Below are positions 50,514 to 61,100 of a DNA stretch of 64,000 nt, one piece after another. Source of the DNA: Candidatus Izimoplasma sp. HR2. GTDB taxonomy: Bacteria; Bacillota_I; Bacilli_A; Izemoplasmatales; Izemoplasmataceae. The DNA is taken from contig JRFF01000022.1 of NCBI GenBank assembly GCA_000753575.1, forward strand, positions 1-64,000. The letters run 5' to 3'. A model generated the notes under the pieces. That model did no database searches. It was not told the DNA's origin and saw only the letters and a program-made list of their open reading frames with translations. A program made the position numbers and the translations under genes. Positions within the stretch are counted from its first letter, which is position 1, and each line of letters starts with the position of its first letter.

Positions 50514-53500
50514 ATGATTAAAAAAATAATAATAACTACTCTATTACTTTCATTGATTTTCGGAGGAAGTATATTTTCGCATTTAAATGAAGTAGCACTT
50601 GCAAACGACGTTGAAGAAGAAATTGCAGGATTAAAATATGATAGTATTGTTGATACAACAAACGCATATTTAGAAGGCTATGATGAGAGTAGTAGTTACT
50701 ATGGTGTATATAATTATTGGCAAGGTCTAGCTATTCCTAGTCCGGTAGAAGTATATACAATTACAAGCACAGAAATTAGTGGAGGAGAAATAGTAGCTAT
50801 TAATGATAGTTTTGGCTATGATAGTTCAACAGTTAAAGCAATACCTGGTGAAACAATTACATTTACTGTAGATGTTTTAAACGAAGGGCTTTATGAGTTT
50901 TATGTTGAACACTATCTTGCTGATGAGACATTGCTAAGACCATCACTTTCAGTTTCAGTAAATGAACAAGTTCAATACAATGAAATGTATAATTTAGAGT
51001 TGCCATTAAAATGGGAATTAGATAGTGAAAAAACGTTTGATAGATTCGGTGATGAAATAACTCCAAACAGCTATTTATATCAAGAGTGGAGAAATATTGG
51101 TTTATCCGATCCTAACTACTTTTTTGTTGAGCCTATAAAAATCTTTTTAGGTGAAGGTGTAAACGAAGTTTCTATTTTAGTAAATGAAGGGTACATTTTA
51201 TTCGGAGAAATTACTATAGGTAATCTATATGATGAAGCTCCGACTTATTCCGAATATTTTAGTTCTGTCGGTAGTAACACAAAAGCAACTAGTTTGCTTA
51301 CTATAGCCGCAGAAAGCTATACATATGAAAGTAAACAAAACATTAGAGCTAAGTTCCAAAGAGATCCTAGCTTAACACCATATTCATATAAAAACCGTGT
51401 TTTAAATGTACTAGATCAAACATCATACCGTAAGAGTGGAGATAGTGTTACTTACGTATTTGAAGTTGTTGAATCTGGGCTTTATAACATTTCTTTGAAA
51501 TACCTACAAAGCGAAAATGAAGGTCTTGCTACGTCAAGACTTATTAAGATAGATGGAGAAGTTCCGTTTAAAGAATTAGAAAGTTATTCAATCCCCTATT
51601 CAAGAAAATGGGATAATGAGACTTTAAATAATAATGGAGAAGCTTTTGAATTTTATTTAAGTGCTGGTACACATACATTAGAATTAACTGCGGTTAACTC
51701 TAATGTTGATGATGTATACCATCAACTTGTTCAAGTGTTAAGTGATATTGATGACTTAGCTCGTGAAGTTAATAAAATTACTGGTGGATTAACTGATAGA
51801 TATAGAGATTATAAACTTGAAGTATATATACCAGGTATTAAAGAAGAATTAATAAGAATTAATGCTGAAATAGTCGATGCACAAAATCAATTGAGAGTAA
51901 TCTATAATACAGATGATCAATCAATTATTTCAGAACTTGATGTAGCTATTAAATATATGAATCAATTTATTGAAGATCCTGACGAAATACCTCCGTTTAA
52001 ATCTAGATTTAATATTGGAGATGGATCGATATACGGAAGAATTAATATTATATTGCCAACATTAATTGATAATCCATTACAACTGGATTCAATTTATATC
52101 CATGGGGAAAATATAAATTTACCTAAACCTAGCACAAATATATTTGTAAAATCGTGGGAAGGAATAAAAGCATTTGTTTATTCATTCTTTGATCCTAAAT
52201 ATAATGATGTAGCCGAGGTTGATGATGAAACTATAGAAATATGGGTTCGTAATTCAAGACTATATATTGAAGTAATGCAGAGAATGATTGATGAAGAATT
52301 TACACCAGAAACTGGAGTAAAAGTTCAATTGTCAGTTATGCCTGATGAAAATAAAATAGTGCTCGCAAATGCTGCGAATACTACACCTGACGCAGCAATG
52401 GGGCTTAGTGTAACTAGACCATTTGAGTTTGCGTTACGTGGAATCGTAACTGACTTAACAGAATTTGAAGGATTTAGTGAACTAGCTACTGAGTTTAATC
52501 CTAATAGTTTTATTCCGTTTGTTTATGAAGATGGAGTTTACTCTATTCCTGAAACTCAGGATGTTAAATTACTATTTTATAGAAAAGATATTTTAGAGTT
52601 CTTAGATGTAGAACCACCACAAACGTGGGATGAAATTATTAGTTTAATTCCTGTGATGCAGAAATATAATTATTATTTCTACACACCTCTTGGTGGAGAT
52701 AATGCTTTTAAAACTTTTGGAGAAACAACACCATTTATTTATCAACATGGTGGAGTTTTATATAACGAAACGGGAGATGAAACAATTATTAATGAAAATG
52801 GATCTTATGATGCATTTGAATTTATGACTGATTTATTTAGTGTTTATAATGTTCCAATTACAACTTCGAATTTCTTCCAAAAATTCCGTGATGGACAAGT
52901 TCCTATTGGTATTGGGGATGGAAATATGTATATTCAATTAAAATATGCAGCACCAGAATTAGCTGGGCAATGGGGAGTTTTACCAATCCCTGGTGTCGTT
53001 ACTGATAAAGATGCTGAGTCTTGTCATGTTGAACTAGATGATGAAGACCGTTGTATTGAAAGATGGGATCCTACTTATGGTACTAGTAGTATTATCTTTA
53101 GTGATTCAGATAAACAAGATTTAGCTTGGGAGTATTTTAAATGGTGGTTTAGTAAAGAAGTTCAAAGTGACTTTACTTATCAACTTCAATCACTTCTAGG
53201 TGATGAATTCTTACATATGACAGCAAACGTTGAAGCATTTAGAACCAGTGCTTGGCCTAGTGATTCTAAATATGAAGTACTAGAACAATGGCAATGGGTT
53301 AGAACTACAGGTAGAGTTCCTGGGGATTATTTACTTGAAAGAGAGCTAAGTAATGCTTGGAACAAAGTAGTTAATGACGGAGTTAATGCTAGAGTTGCGA
53401 TTGATGACGCTGTAATTATTATTAATAGAGAATTAAAAAGAAAATTAACCGAGTTTGGATATTATGAAAATGGAGTTATGGTTAAACCATATATAGTTCC

Positions 53501-53546
53501 TACTTCTGAAAATATTTATTTATGGCTTAGAGAAGGAGGATACTAA
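50514..53546 (+). CDS. Large solute-binding protein with N-terminal accessory modules (1010 aa)
   Basis: Signal peptide without lipobox Cys; C-terminal ~450 aa SBP-like (VYSIPETQDVKLLFYRKDILEFLDVEPPQTWDEI). Confidence 0.78.
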   Translation: MIKKIIITTLLLSLIFGGSIFSHLNEVALANDVEEEIAGLKYDSIVDTTNAYLEGYDESSSYYGVYNYWQGLAIPSPVEVYTITSTEISGGEIVAINDSFGYDSSTVKAIPGETITFTVDVLNEGLYEFYVEHYLADETLLRPSLSVSVNEQVQYNEMYNLELPLKWELDSEKTFDRFGDEITPNSYLYQEWRNIGLSDPNYFFVEPIKIFLGEGVNEVSILVNEGYILFGEITIGNLYDEAPTYSEYFSSVGSNTKATSLLTIAAESYTYESKQNIRAKFQRDPSLTPYSYKNRVLNVLDQTSYRKSGDSVTYVFEVVESGLYNISLKYLQSENEGLATSRLIKIDGEVPFKELESYSIPYSRKWDNETLNNNGEAFEFYLSAGTHTLELTAVNSNVDDVYHQLVQVLSDIDDLAREVNKITGGLTDRYRDYKLEVYIPGIKEELIRINAEIVDAQNQLRVIYNTDDQSIISELDVAIKYMNQFIEDPDEIPPFKSRFNIGDGSIYGRINIILPTLIDNPLQLDSIYIHGENINLPKPSTNIFVKSWEGIKAFVYSFFDPKYNDVAEVDDETIEIWVRNSRLYIEVMQRMIDEEFTPETGVKVQLSVMPDENKIVLANAANTTPDAAMGLSVTRPFEFALRGIVTDLTEFEGFSELATEFNPNSFIPFVYEDGVYSIPETQDVKLLFYRKDILEFLDVEPPQTWDEIISLIPVMQKYNYYFYTPLGGDNAFKTFGETTPFIYQHGGVLYNETGDETIINENGSYDAFEFMTDLFSVYNVPITTSNFFQKFRDGQVPIGIGDGNMYIQLKYAAPELAGQWGVLPIPGVVTDKDAESCHVELDDEDRCIERWDPTYGTSSIIFSDSDKQDLAWEYFKWWFSKEVQSDFTYQLQSLLGDEFLHMTANVEAFRTSAWPSDSKYEVLEQWQWVRTTGRVPGDYLLERELSNAWNKVVNDGVNARVAIDDAVIIINRELKRKLTEFGYYENGVMVKPYIVPTSENIYLWLREGGY

Positions 53547-53547
53547 T

Positions 53548-54447
53548 ATGTACGAAAAAGGATGGAAAAAACATCTTCAATCACCATATTTGTTTATCGC
53601 TCCATACGCATTATTATTTGTATTAATTATAGCTACTCCTGTACTTGTAGCTATGGTACTTAGTTTTACTTCGTTTAATACAATTGAAACACCTGTGTTT
53701 ATAGGATTAAAGAATTATGTAGATATCTTTACTGGTGATACTGTATTCTTACAACACGCTGTTTCTAATACAATATTATTTAGTGTTATCGTTGGTCCTA
53801 TTGGATATATGATGGCATTCTTCCTAGCATGGATGTTGGCTCAAGTACCACATAGAGCTAGAACTATTTATGCGGTTATAATTTATTCACCATCTATTAC
53901 AGGAGCTATTATGATGGCTAATGTATGGAGAATAATTTTTAGTGGTGATGAAGCTGGATACATAAACTATATTTTAATTAATTGGTTTGGCGCAGATTCA
54001 CCAGTACAGTTTTTACAAGATGCTGATTACCTATTTCCTATTATGATTATTGTTTCATTATGGGGTAGTATGGGACTTGGTTTCTTAGCTATGCTTGCTG
54101 GTATATTAAACATTGATAGAAGTTTATATGAAGCAGCAGCAATTGACGGAATGAAAAATAGATGGCAAGAGATTTTCTATATTACTATTCCTTCAATTAA
54201 ACCACAAATGCTATTTAGTGCCGTAATGAGTATAATCGGTACGTTTAATGCAGCAGGACTGGCCCAGGCTTTGGCTGGTGGAGGAGTTCCTCCACAGTAC
54301 GCTGGATGGCTGATTGTAGACCATGCGAATGACTTTGGATTCACTCGTTTTGAAATGGGATATGCATCTGCTGTAACTGTTATTTTATTAATAATTGTAC
54401 TTTTATTTAATAAAATAGCTTATAGATTATTTGGAGAGAGGGGTTAG
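53548..54447 (+). CDS. Carbohydrate ABC transporter permease (MalF-like)
   Basis: EAA loop YEAAAIDGMKNRWQEIFYITIPSIKP. Confidence 0.92.
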   Translation: MYEKGWKKHLQSPYLFIAPYALLFVLIIATPVLVAMVLSFTSFNTIETPVFIGLKNYVDIFTGDTVFLQHAVSNTILFSVIVGPIGYMMAFFLAWMLAQVPHRARTIYAVIIYSPSITGAIMMANVWRIIFSGDEAGYINYILINWFGADSPVQFLQDADYLFPIMIIVSLWGSMGLGFLAMLAGILNIDRSLYEAAAIDGMKNRWQEIFYITIPSIKPQMLFSAVMSIIGTFNAAGLAQALAGGGVPPQYAGWLIVDHANDFGFTRFEMGYASAVTVILLIIVLLFNKIAYRLFGERG

Positions 54448-54452
54448 ATATT

Positions 54453-55328
54453 ATGGCAAATTCAGGTATAACATTTAATCCAGATCGATTCAAGAAAGAT
54501 CAATGGAAATTCCATGCATTCCTTATTACTCTAACGTTGTTTATGGGATCACCACTTATTTTTGTATTTAATCATGCGTTTAAACCATATAGTGAGTTAT
54601 TCGCTTATCCACCAAAATTCTTTGTTAGAAGACCTACACTTGAAAACTTCTTAAGACTTGCGACGTTTTCAAGAGAATCAGGAATTCCAATAAGTAGATA
54701 TATCTTTAATAGTGTTATTACTACTGGAGCAGTGGTTGTATTAACAGTTATAATCGGAAGTTTAGCTGCTTACGCTTTATCTAAACTAGAATTTAAAGGT
54801 AAAGAAACACTTAATAAGATTAACGTATTTAGTTTAATGTTTGTACCAGTAGCTGTGGCTATTCCACGTTTCTTGGTATTAATTAATATTGGTATTTATA
54901 ATACTTATTGGGCACACATTATTCCATTACTTGCGATGCCTGTAGGTATATTCTTAATTAAGCAATTTATGGATACGAATGTACCAAAAGAGCTTATTGA
55001 GGCTGCGAAGATTGATGGAGCAGGTAACTGGAGAATTTATTGGAGTATTGCATTACCACTTGTAATGCCTGCGATAGTTACTGTATCAATTTTAGCATTC
55101 CAGTTCTCTTGGAGTAATATTGAAGGATCAAGTATGTTTGTGGATATTGAAGCACTTCGTACTTTACCATTTTATATGTCAACTGTAATTAGTCAGCAAG
55201 GAAACATCGTAGTTACTGCCGGTGTTGGAGCTGCGTCTACATTAATTATGATAGTACCTAACTTAATTATCTTTGTATTTATGCAAAATAAAGTTATGGC
55301 ATCTATGGCAACAAGTGGTATAAAATAA
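54453..55328 (+). CDS. Carbohydrate ABC transporter permease (MalG-like)
   Basis: EAA loop IEAAKIDGAGNWRIYWSIALPLVMPA. Confidence 0.92.
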   Translation: MANSGITFNPDRFKKDQWKFHAFLITLTLFMGSPLIFVFNHAFKPYSELFAYPPKFFVRRPTLENFLRLATFSRESGIPISRYIFNSVITTGAVVVLTVIIGSLAAYALSKLEFKGKETLNKINVFSLMFVPVAVAIPRFLVLINIGIYNTYWAHIIPLLAMPVGIFLIKQFMDTNVPKELIEAAKIDGAGNWRIYWSIALPLVMPAIVTVSILAFQFSWSNIEGSSMFVDIEALRTLPFYMSTVISQQGNIVVTAGVGAASTLIMIVPNLIIFVFMQNKVMASMATSGIK

Positions 55329-57724
55329 TGAAAAGAATTAATTGGAACAATGCAGTAGCAATGATTATATTATTTACTCTTGTCTTATTTATTGGAATAG
55401 CAACTAGTTCTAAAGTAATGGCAAGTTCTACACCTTACTATACTTACACAACGGATAATGAAGATGGTGGTGTAAAAACTAGTGATGCATATACACCAGG
55501 TGAACAGATATTAGAAGCTGGTGGGGAAAGTTTTAAAACGTTAGAATATGTTTATGTAGATCATGAAGATTATATTTATATAACTGATAGTGGTAGAGCT
55601 AAAGTATTTATCTTTGATAAAGATTTAAACTTTATTGATGTTATTGAATATAATGGCTCGGTATCAGGAGCTGATGATGGATTTTATGCTGTTAATAGTA
55701 TTTATGTAACTGAAGAAAAAATATATATACCTGATTCATTTAGAAATAGTGTATTTGTTTTTGATCGTGAAGCTATTTTAAATAGAGACCAACAATATTT
55801 CTTATGGATGGAAGATATTGATGATAGTGATTCTTTATCTACTGGAGATGTATTTTACTTAAATGAAGAAATTGATGGAGTTAGTACTCCAATTGGTGAA
55901 CCTGTTTTTGTTGTAGAAGTAACTGGACAAAACGCAGATAATAGAGATATTGTATTATTTAAAGATTATGAAACAGGAGAAGAATTATTTACTAAAGTTG
56001 ATAAAGCTGAAATGATTGGTAAGATTCTTAATTGGGTAACTTATGATTATGATGGAACTGATGTTCTTAAATTTAATATATATGCCGCTAAGAATGAACC
56101 AATACAAGTAATCACAACGCCTACTGCACCTGTATTCCAAGAGGGATATTTGTTTGCGCCTAAGAAGGTTGTTGTTGATACTAGGGGTAACTTATATATA
56201 GTAGGTGCTCAGTCAAATAATGGATTAATTATGTTAAATGCTGAAGGTGAGTTTTTAACTTTCTTTGGTGGGAATCCACTTAGAACTCCATTTATTGATC
56301 AAATAAGATCTTTTATATTAACTGATATTCAAAAGGAAAAATTAAGAAATGAAAACTTAATTAGTATTGATTATGTAAGTAGTGTTGCGATAGATGAAAA
56401 AGGATTTATTTATACAGTTACATCTACTTTAGAAAATGATGTTATTAAGAAGTACAATGTATCTGGTAAAAACTACTTTAGTAGTGATGCTCTTGGATGG
56501 GTTGGAGCTGTAGATTTATGGGTTGGAGATTATGGTAATGTAGTTGTTGTTGAGGAGTTTGGTTGGATTAATGAATATAACTCTAATGGACAATTAATAT
56601 TTACTTTTAGTGTGAGTGACGCTGGAATAGACCGTGTAGGATTGCTTAGTTTACCTAAGAGTATTGCAATTGATTCTAAAGATAGATTGTTAGTAGTTGA
56701 TCAAGGTAATAAGTTACTTCAAATATATGAACCAACTGCATTTACAAATGCAGTTCATACTGCGCTTCAAGCTTATCAAGATGGTGATGAAGATTTAGCT
56801 AGAGTTAACTGGAAATCTACTTTAGAGTATGCGACTATCTTTGATTTAGCTCATATTGGGCTTGGGGATGCTTATATTAGACAGGGTGATTATGAATCTG
56901 CTTTGGTTGAGTATAAACTCGCTTCTTATAAAGCTGGTATTTCTAATACTTATTGGCAAGTTAGACAAGACTGGATGGAAGAGAATTTAGAGTTAGTATT
57001 CTTTGTTGTTTTAATGTTGTTTGTTGGAAGATGGATATTTAAGATTCTTAATAAAAAATATGATTATACTAAAGGATTAAGAAATAAATTTAAAGAATTA
57101 AGAACTAAAAGTAGAACTGTTGATGAACTTAGTTATATACCTGAGTTTATTAAACATCCTCTTGATGGATATTATCAAATTAAGAGAAAAGACAGGGTAT
57201 CTGTGAAAACCGCGACTATTATTTATGGTATGTTAGCTGTTGTTTTCGTAATGTATTATGAAGTTACTAATATTATTTTCCTAGAGAAAACTAATGTTAA
57301 TATTTTGTATGAATTAATAATACTCGGCAGTGTCCTTATTTTATGGGTAATAGCTAATTACTTTATTTGTTTAATTAATGACGGAGAAGGATCGTTTAAA
57401 AATGTATATGTATCAACTGCGATGAGTTTTACGCCATTATTATTTGTTGCACCAGTAATTATTTTACTTAGTAATGTATTAACATACCAAGAAGCTGTAT
57501 TCTATAGTGTTCCTTTAGCATTCACACTTATTTGGGTTTCGATATATTTCTTCTTTATGATTAAAGAGATCCATAATTATGAAGTTGGAGAAACAGTTAA
57601 TATAATCTTTAAAAGTATGTTTACAATGTTAATCATGGGTATATTTGTATTTGTTGTTTATAGTTTAAACAGTCAAATCTTCACTGTGTCCACTGAGATT
57701 GCAAGGGAGTTGATTGAAAGATGA
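55328..57724 (+). CDS. NHL-repeat/TPR-like protein with C-terminal Yip1-like membrane domain
   Basis: DHEDYIYITDSGRAKVFIFDKDLN, DTRGNLYIVG, DSKDRLLVVDQGNKLLQIYEP; TPR-like LGDAYIRQGDYESALVEYKLA; ~6 C-terminal TMs; overlaps neighbours. Confidence 0.7.
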   Translation: MKRINWNNAVAMIILFTLVLFIGIATSSKVMASSTPYYTYTTDNEDGGVKTSDAYTPGEQILEAGGESFKTLEYVYVDHEDYIYITDSGRAKVFIFDKDLNFIDVIEYNGSVSGADDGFYAVNSIYVTEEKIYIPDSFRNSVFVFDREAILNRDQQYFLWMEDIDDSDSLSTGDVFYLNEEIDGVSTPIGEPVFVVEVTGQNADNRDIVLFKDYETGEELFTKVDKAEMIGKILNWVTYDYDGTDVLKFNIYAAKNEPIQVITTPTAPVFQEGYLFAPKKVVVDTRGNLYIVGAQSNNGLIMLNAEGEFLTFFGGNPLRTPFIDQIRSFILTDIQKEKLRNENLISIDYVSSVAIDEKGFIYTVTSTLENDVIKKYNVSGKNYFSSDALGWVGAVDLWVGDYGNVVVVEEFGWINEYNSNGQLIFTFSVSDAGIDRVGLLSLPKSIAIDSKDRLLVVDQGNKLLQIYEPTAFTNAVHTALQAYQDGDEDLARVNWKSTLEYATIFDLAHIGLGDAYIRQGDYESALVEYKLASYKAGISNTYWQVRQDWMEENLELVFFVVLMLFVGRWIFKILNKKYDYTKGLRNKFKELRTKSRTVDELSYIPEFIKHPLDGYYQIKRKDRVSVKTATIIYGMLAVVFVMYYEVTNIIFLEKTNVNILYELIILGSVLILWVIANYFICLINDGEGSFKNVYVSTAMSFTPLLFVAPVIILLSNVLTYQEAVFYSVPLAFTLIWVSIYFFFMIKEIHNYEVGETVNIIFKSMFTMLIMGIFVFVVYSLNSQIFTVSTEIARELIER

Positions 57725-60042
57725 TGAAAAAAATATTATTATTTCTAATGATTCCTTTAACTTTAGTTGGATTTGTAGCAGCAGTTAAAGCTGTTAGTGC
57801 GGATGATATAGATTATGAGATTTTATATGGTAATTCTTTAAGTGGTGTTGAATTTGATTCAAATAGTTATATTGAAACTCTTGAAAAAGAAGAAGTTATT
57901 TATGATATGGTTATCCCTGATTCATTTACATTTGTAGCAGCGGATAGTGATATTGAATTATATGTTGAAGAGGAATCTTTGGCTATAGCAGTACGTGTTA
58001 AAGCTAATGGATATGTTTATTCTTCTTATAACTTTGATGATCCGTTTATTGGGGATAGTGAATCAATTACTAATCCTATTAAATCTGGAGTATCAATTGG
58101 ACTTTATAAAGAAAGTACTCCTGTTTCACAGTCTTATTTAGATGTTAGAACTGTTTATACTGATGATGGAGTAGAAGTAGGAGAAGAAAGAGTAGCAACA
58201 TCTACAATTAGAACAAATAGCACTGGATTTATTGCGAATATTGATTTTACTCATCCTGAGTTAATGATCAAGTTTGATTTGCATGTGAATATTGTGGATG
58301 GAAATATTGTTATTAATGTTCCTAGAGAAAGTATTATTGAATATAATCCTAATATCTGGCAATCAGATAAACAGTATTATATTTTAAGAAATATTGTATT
58401 ATTCCCTTATTTTGGGTCTACAACATCTGAAAGTGATGGATATGTTGTTATACCTGATGGATCTGGAGCTTTAATTAGTTTAGAATCTGATCCTGCGATT
58501 AAAGCGTCATTTGATTTAGATGTTTATGGTGAAGATTTAGGATATGTTTCACCGTCATTTAGATCAAGAGCATTAAGCATTAAACCAATATCACGTGTTA
58601 CTATGCCTCTATTTGGAATGGTTCATGATGTTGGTAATACAGGATTTTATGTAATTAGTGAGTCTGGGGCTAATTATTCACAAATTAAATTTAAATCAAC
58701 TGGATTGATTAATGATTACTATACTACTTATTTTAGTTATAGATATCGTGAATCTTATGAGCAATATCAATCACGTTCTAATGAGGACCAATATAGGATA
58801 GCTTTCCAAGATGATCCTAATGAATACGAGTTAGTACAAAGATATGTGTTCTTAAGCGGAAATCAAGCTGATTATGTTGGTATGGCTAAGTCATATCAAG
58901 ATTACTTATTAGATAATGGATTATTAGGTGAAGAGAGAAGAACTGATTACAATGAAACACCAACGAAAGTGGATTTCATTGGTTCTGAAATTACTATGGG
59001 TATCTTGTCTAGTAAATCACAGACTATTACTACATATAATGAAGTAACTGAGATATTAGCTACAATGCAAGAAGATGGTTATCAAAATTTAATAACTTCA
59101 TTAAAAACATTTGATATGAGAGATGACTCTTATAGATTTGATGTGATTAGAAGTTTAGGTGGAAGTAAAGACTTTGAAAAAATGATTGATTTCTTTGATG
59201 AAAATAATATTGAATTTAGTTATTTTAGTGATTATGTAAGAAATTATGAATCTTATTCTAAAGCTCACGCTCAAACTTTGAGTAAACGTGAAATTTATTA
59301 TATTGAATTATCATGGATGTTTTATGCACATTATGTAACTAGTACTAGATACTATGAACAGTTTGCGAAAGATGATTATGAAGATTTAAGTGAATATGGT
59401 ATTGAAGGAATCAGCTTAGCTGGATTCGATAAAGCTATATTTACCAATTATAAAGATGGTGTTGTTTATAGTAATAAAAATATGGATGAAATTGCCTTAG
59501 CTCTTAGTTATTTTGAAGAAAAAGATATTATGACTAATATTTATTTACCTGATGCTTATCTTTATAAATATGTAAATGAGTACTATGATACACCGATTTC
59601 ATCATCTGATTTTAGTTTTACTATGGCTTCAATTCCATTCTTACAGTTAGTTATTGGGGGATACGTGGATATGTATTCACCATACTTGAACTTTATAAGT
59701 GATGAATCCACATCTTTATTAAGACTAGTTGAATATGGAGTATACCCAAGTTATGTCTTAACTGGGGGATCTACATATGATTTAAAATCAACTAATTCAA
59801 GTAATGTTTATATAAGTGAATATGATGTTTTATCTAGAAGAATAGGAAACTATTTTAGATTCATTAACGAAGGTCTTACTAGTACAATCGGTAGTGAAAT
59901 GATAGATCATACGTTTATTGCTTCTGGTGTTGTTCTTGTTGAGTATGATAATGGAGTAAAAATTGTTCTTAATTATAATGATTTCGCCATTACAGTAGGA
60001 GATTATATTCTCCCTGCTGAAGGATATGAGGTGATATCATGA
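57721..60042 (+). CDS. DUF5696-like secreted/membrane-associated protein
   Basis: Signal peptide; overall resemblance to DUF5696 proteins of sugar ABC loci; ATGA overlaps both sides. Confidence 0.6.
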   Translation: MMKKILLFLMIPLTLVGFVAAVKAVSADDIDYEILYGNSLSGVEFDSNSYIETLEKEEVIYDMVIPDSFTFVAADSDIELYVEEESLAIAVRVKANGYVYSSYNFDDPFIGDSESITNPIKSGVSIGLYKESTPVSQSYLDVRTVYTDDGVEVGEERVATSTIRTNSTGFIANIDFTHPELMIKFDLHVNIVDGNIVINVPRESIIEYNPNIWQSDKQYYILRNIVLFPYFGSTTSESDGYVVIPDGSGALISLESDPAIKASFDLDVYGEDLGYVSPSFRSRALSIKPISRVTMPLFGMVHDVGNTGFYVISESGANYSQIKFKSTGLINDYYTTYFSYRYRESYEQYQSRSNEDQYRIAFQDDPNEYELVQRYVFLSGNQADYVGMAKSYQDYLLDNGLLGEERRTDYNETPTKVDFIGSEITMGILSSKSQTITTYNEVTEILATMQEDGYQNLITSLKTFDMRDDSYRFDVIRSLGGSKDFEKMIDFFDENNIEFSYFSDYVRNYESYSKAHAQTLSKREIYYIELSWMFYAHYVTSTRYYEQFAKDDYEDLSEYGIEGISLAGFDKAIFTNYKDGVVYSNKNMDEIALALSYFEEKDIMTNIYLPDAYLYKYVNEYYDTPISSSDFSFTMASIPFLQLVIGGYVDMYSPYLNFISDESTSLLRLVEYGVYPSYVLTGGSTYDLKSTNSSNVYISEYDVLSRRIGNYFRFINEGLTSTIGSEMIDHTFIASGVVLVEYDNGVKIVLNYNDFAITVGDYILPAEGYEVIS

Positions 60043-61097
60043 ATAAGTTGATAGAAAAAATTGAAAAAGTATTTAAGTATATTTGGAGTAAGATTATTTT
60101 ATTAGCAAGTTTGCTTAAAAAAGGTTATATGTCAGATAAGATTAGTATTGTAAGATTGGTGTTATATTATGTTACATTCGCATTTCTTATATTCTGGATT
60201 TATAAGATTCTTGATGGTAGTGTAAAAAGAAAATGGCATAATGCTACTTTCGTAGAAAAAAGAGCTATAACTGGGTATTTATTTATATCTCCTTGGATTT
60301 TAGGATTCATTGGATTAGTATTATATCCGTTTGGTAAAGTAATTTATATGAGTTTTAATATTGTTAATCAATATCAATTAGATTTTACCTATAAATGGGT
60401 AGGGCTTGATAACTTCCATAGAGTTTTACTTGTAGATATTGATTTCGTAATAGAACTTCAAAACTTTATTGTTAGAGTATTGTTATACAGTCCAGTAATT
60501 ATTGCGTTATCAATTATTATCGCAATGTTGTTAAATCAAGATATTAGAGGTAAAGGAATCTTTAGAATGATTTTCTTCTTACCGATAATTATTTTGAATG
60601 GAGCATTACTTGAAAATATGAGTGATTATGGTGGAATGGATATTCAACTTAGTTTCTTTGTCCTTGATGTTCTTAACACTGTAATTCCGACATTTGCTTT
60701 AGGATTATTTATTGGATTATTTGAAATATTAATTGAGATTTTGTGGTACTGTGGTGTACCTATCCTAATCTTCTTAGCTATGCTTCAAAAGGTTGATAAA
60801 AGCTTATATGAAGCGGCTTCAATTGATGGAGCGAATAGTTGGAGTATCTTCTGGAAGATTGTTTTACCAGCGATTTATCCAGCTATAAGTGTATCAATTA
60901 TCTTTATAGTTGTATTCCTAGCTAACTTTGATGGGAACCCAATTAATAGTATGATATTTATTGCTCGTAATGAGCCATCTCAAAAAGAAGGATATGCATC
61001 AGCAATGGCTTTAGTGTATGCTTCGGTTCAAATGGTAATAATTGCATTATTATTTATGCTCACCCGAGATAAATCTAATAAAAAGGGGAGGGTGTAA
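60039..61097 (+). CDS. Carbohydrate ABC transporter permease (MalF-like)
   Basis: EAA loop YEAASIDGANSWSIFWKIVLPAIYPA; extra N-terminal TM. Confidence 0.9.
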   Translation: MNKLIEKIEKVFKYIWSKIILLASLLKKGYMSDKISIVRLVLYYVTFAFLIFWIYKILDGSVKRKWHNATFVEKRAITGYLFISPWILGFIGLVLYPFGKVIYMSFNIVNQYQLDFTYKWVGLDNFHRVLLVDIDFVIELQNFIVRVLLYSPVIIALSIIIAMLLNQDIRGKGIFRMIFFLPIIILNGALLENMSDYGGMDIQLSFFVLDVLNTVIPTFALGLFIGLFEILIEILWYCGVPILIFLAMLQKVDKSLYEAASIDGANSWSIFWKIVLPAIYPAISVSIIFIVVFLANFDGNPINSMIFIARNEPSQKEGYASAMALVYASVQMVIIALLFMLTRDKSNKKGRV

Positions 61098-61100
61098 TAT

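Noticed and set aside
15781-51066. Other antisense ORFs (15781-16014, 23093-23338, 29805-30002, 35496-35768, 43426-43629, 48582-48767, 50863-51066)
   Set aside because: Shadow ORFs opposite confident coding sequence.
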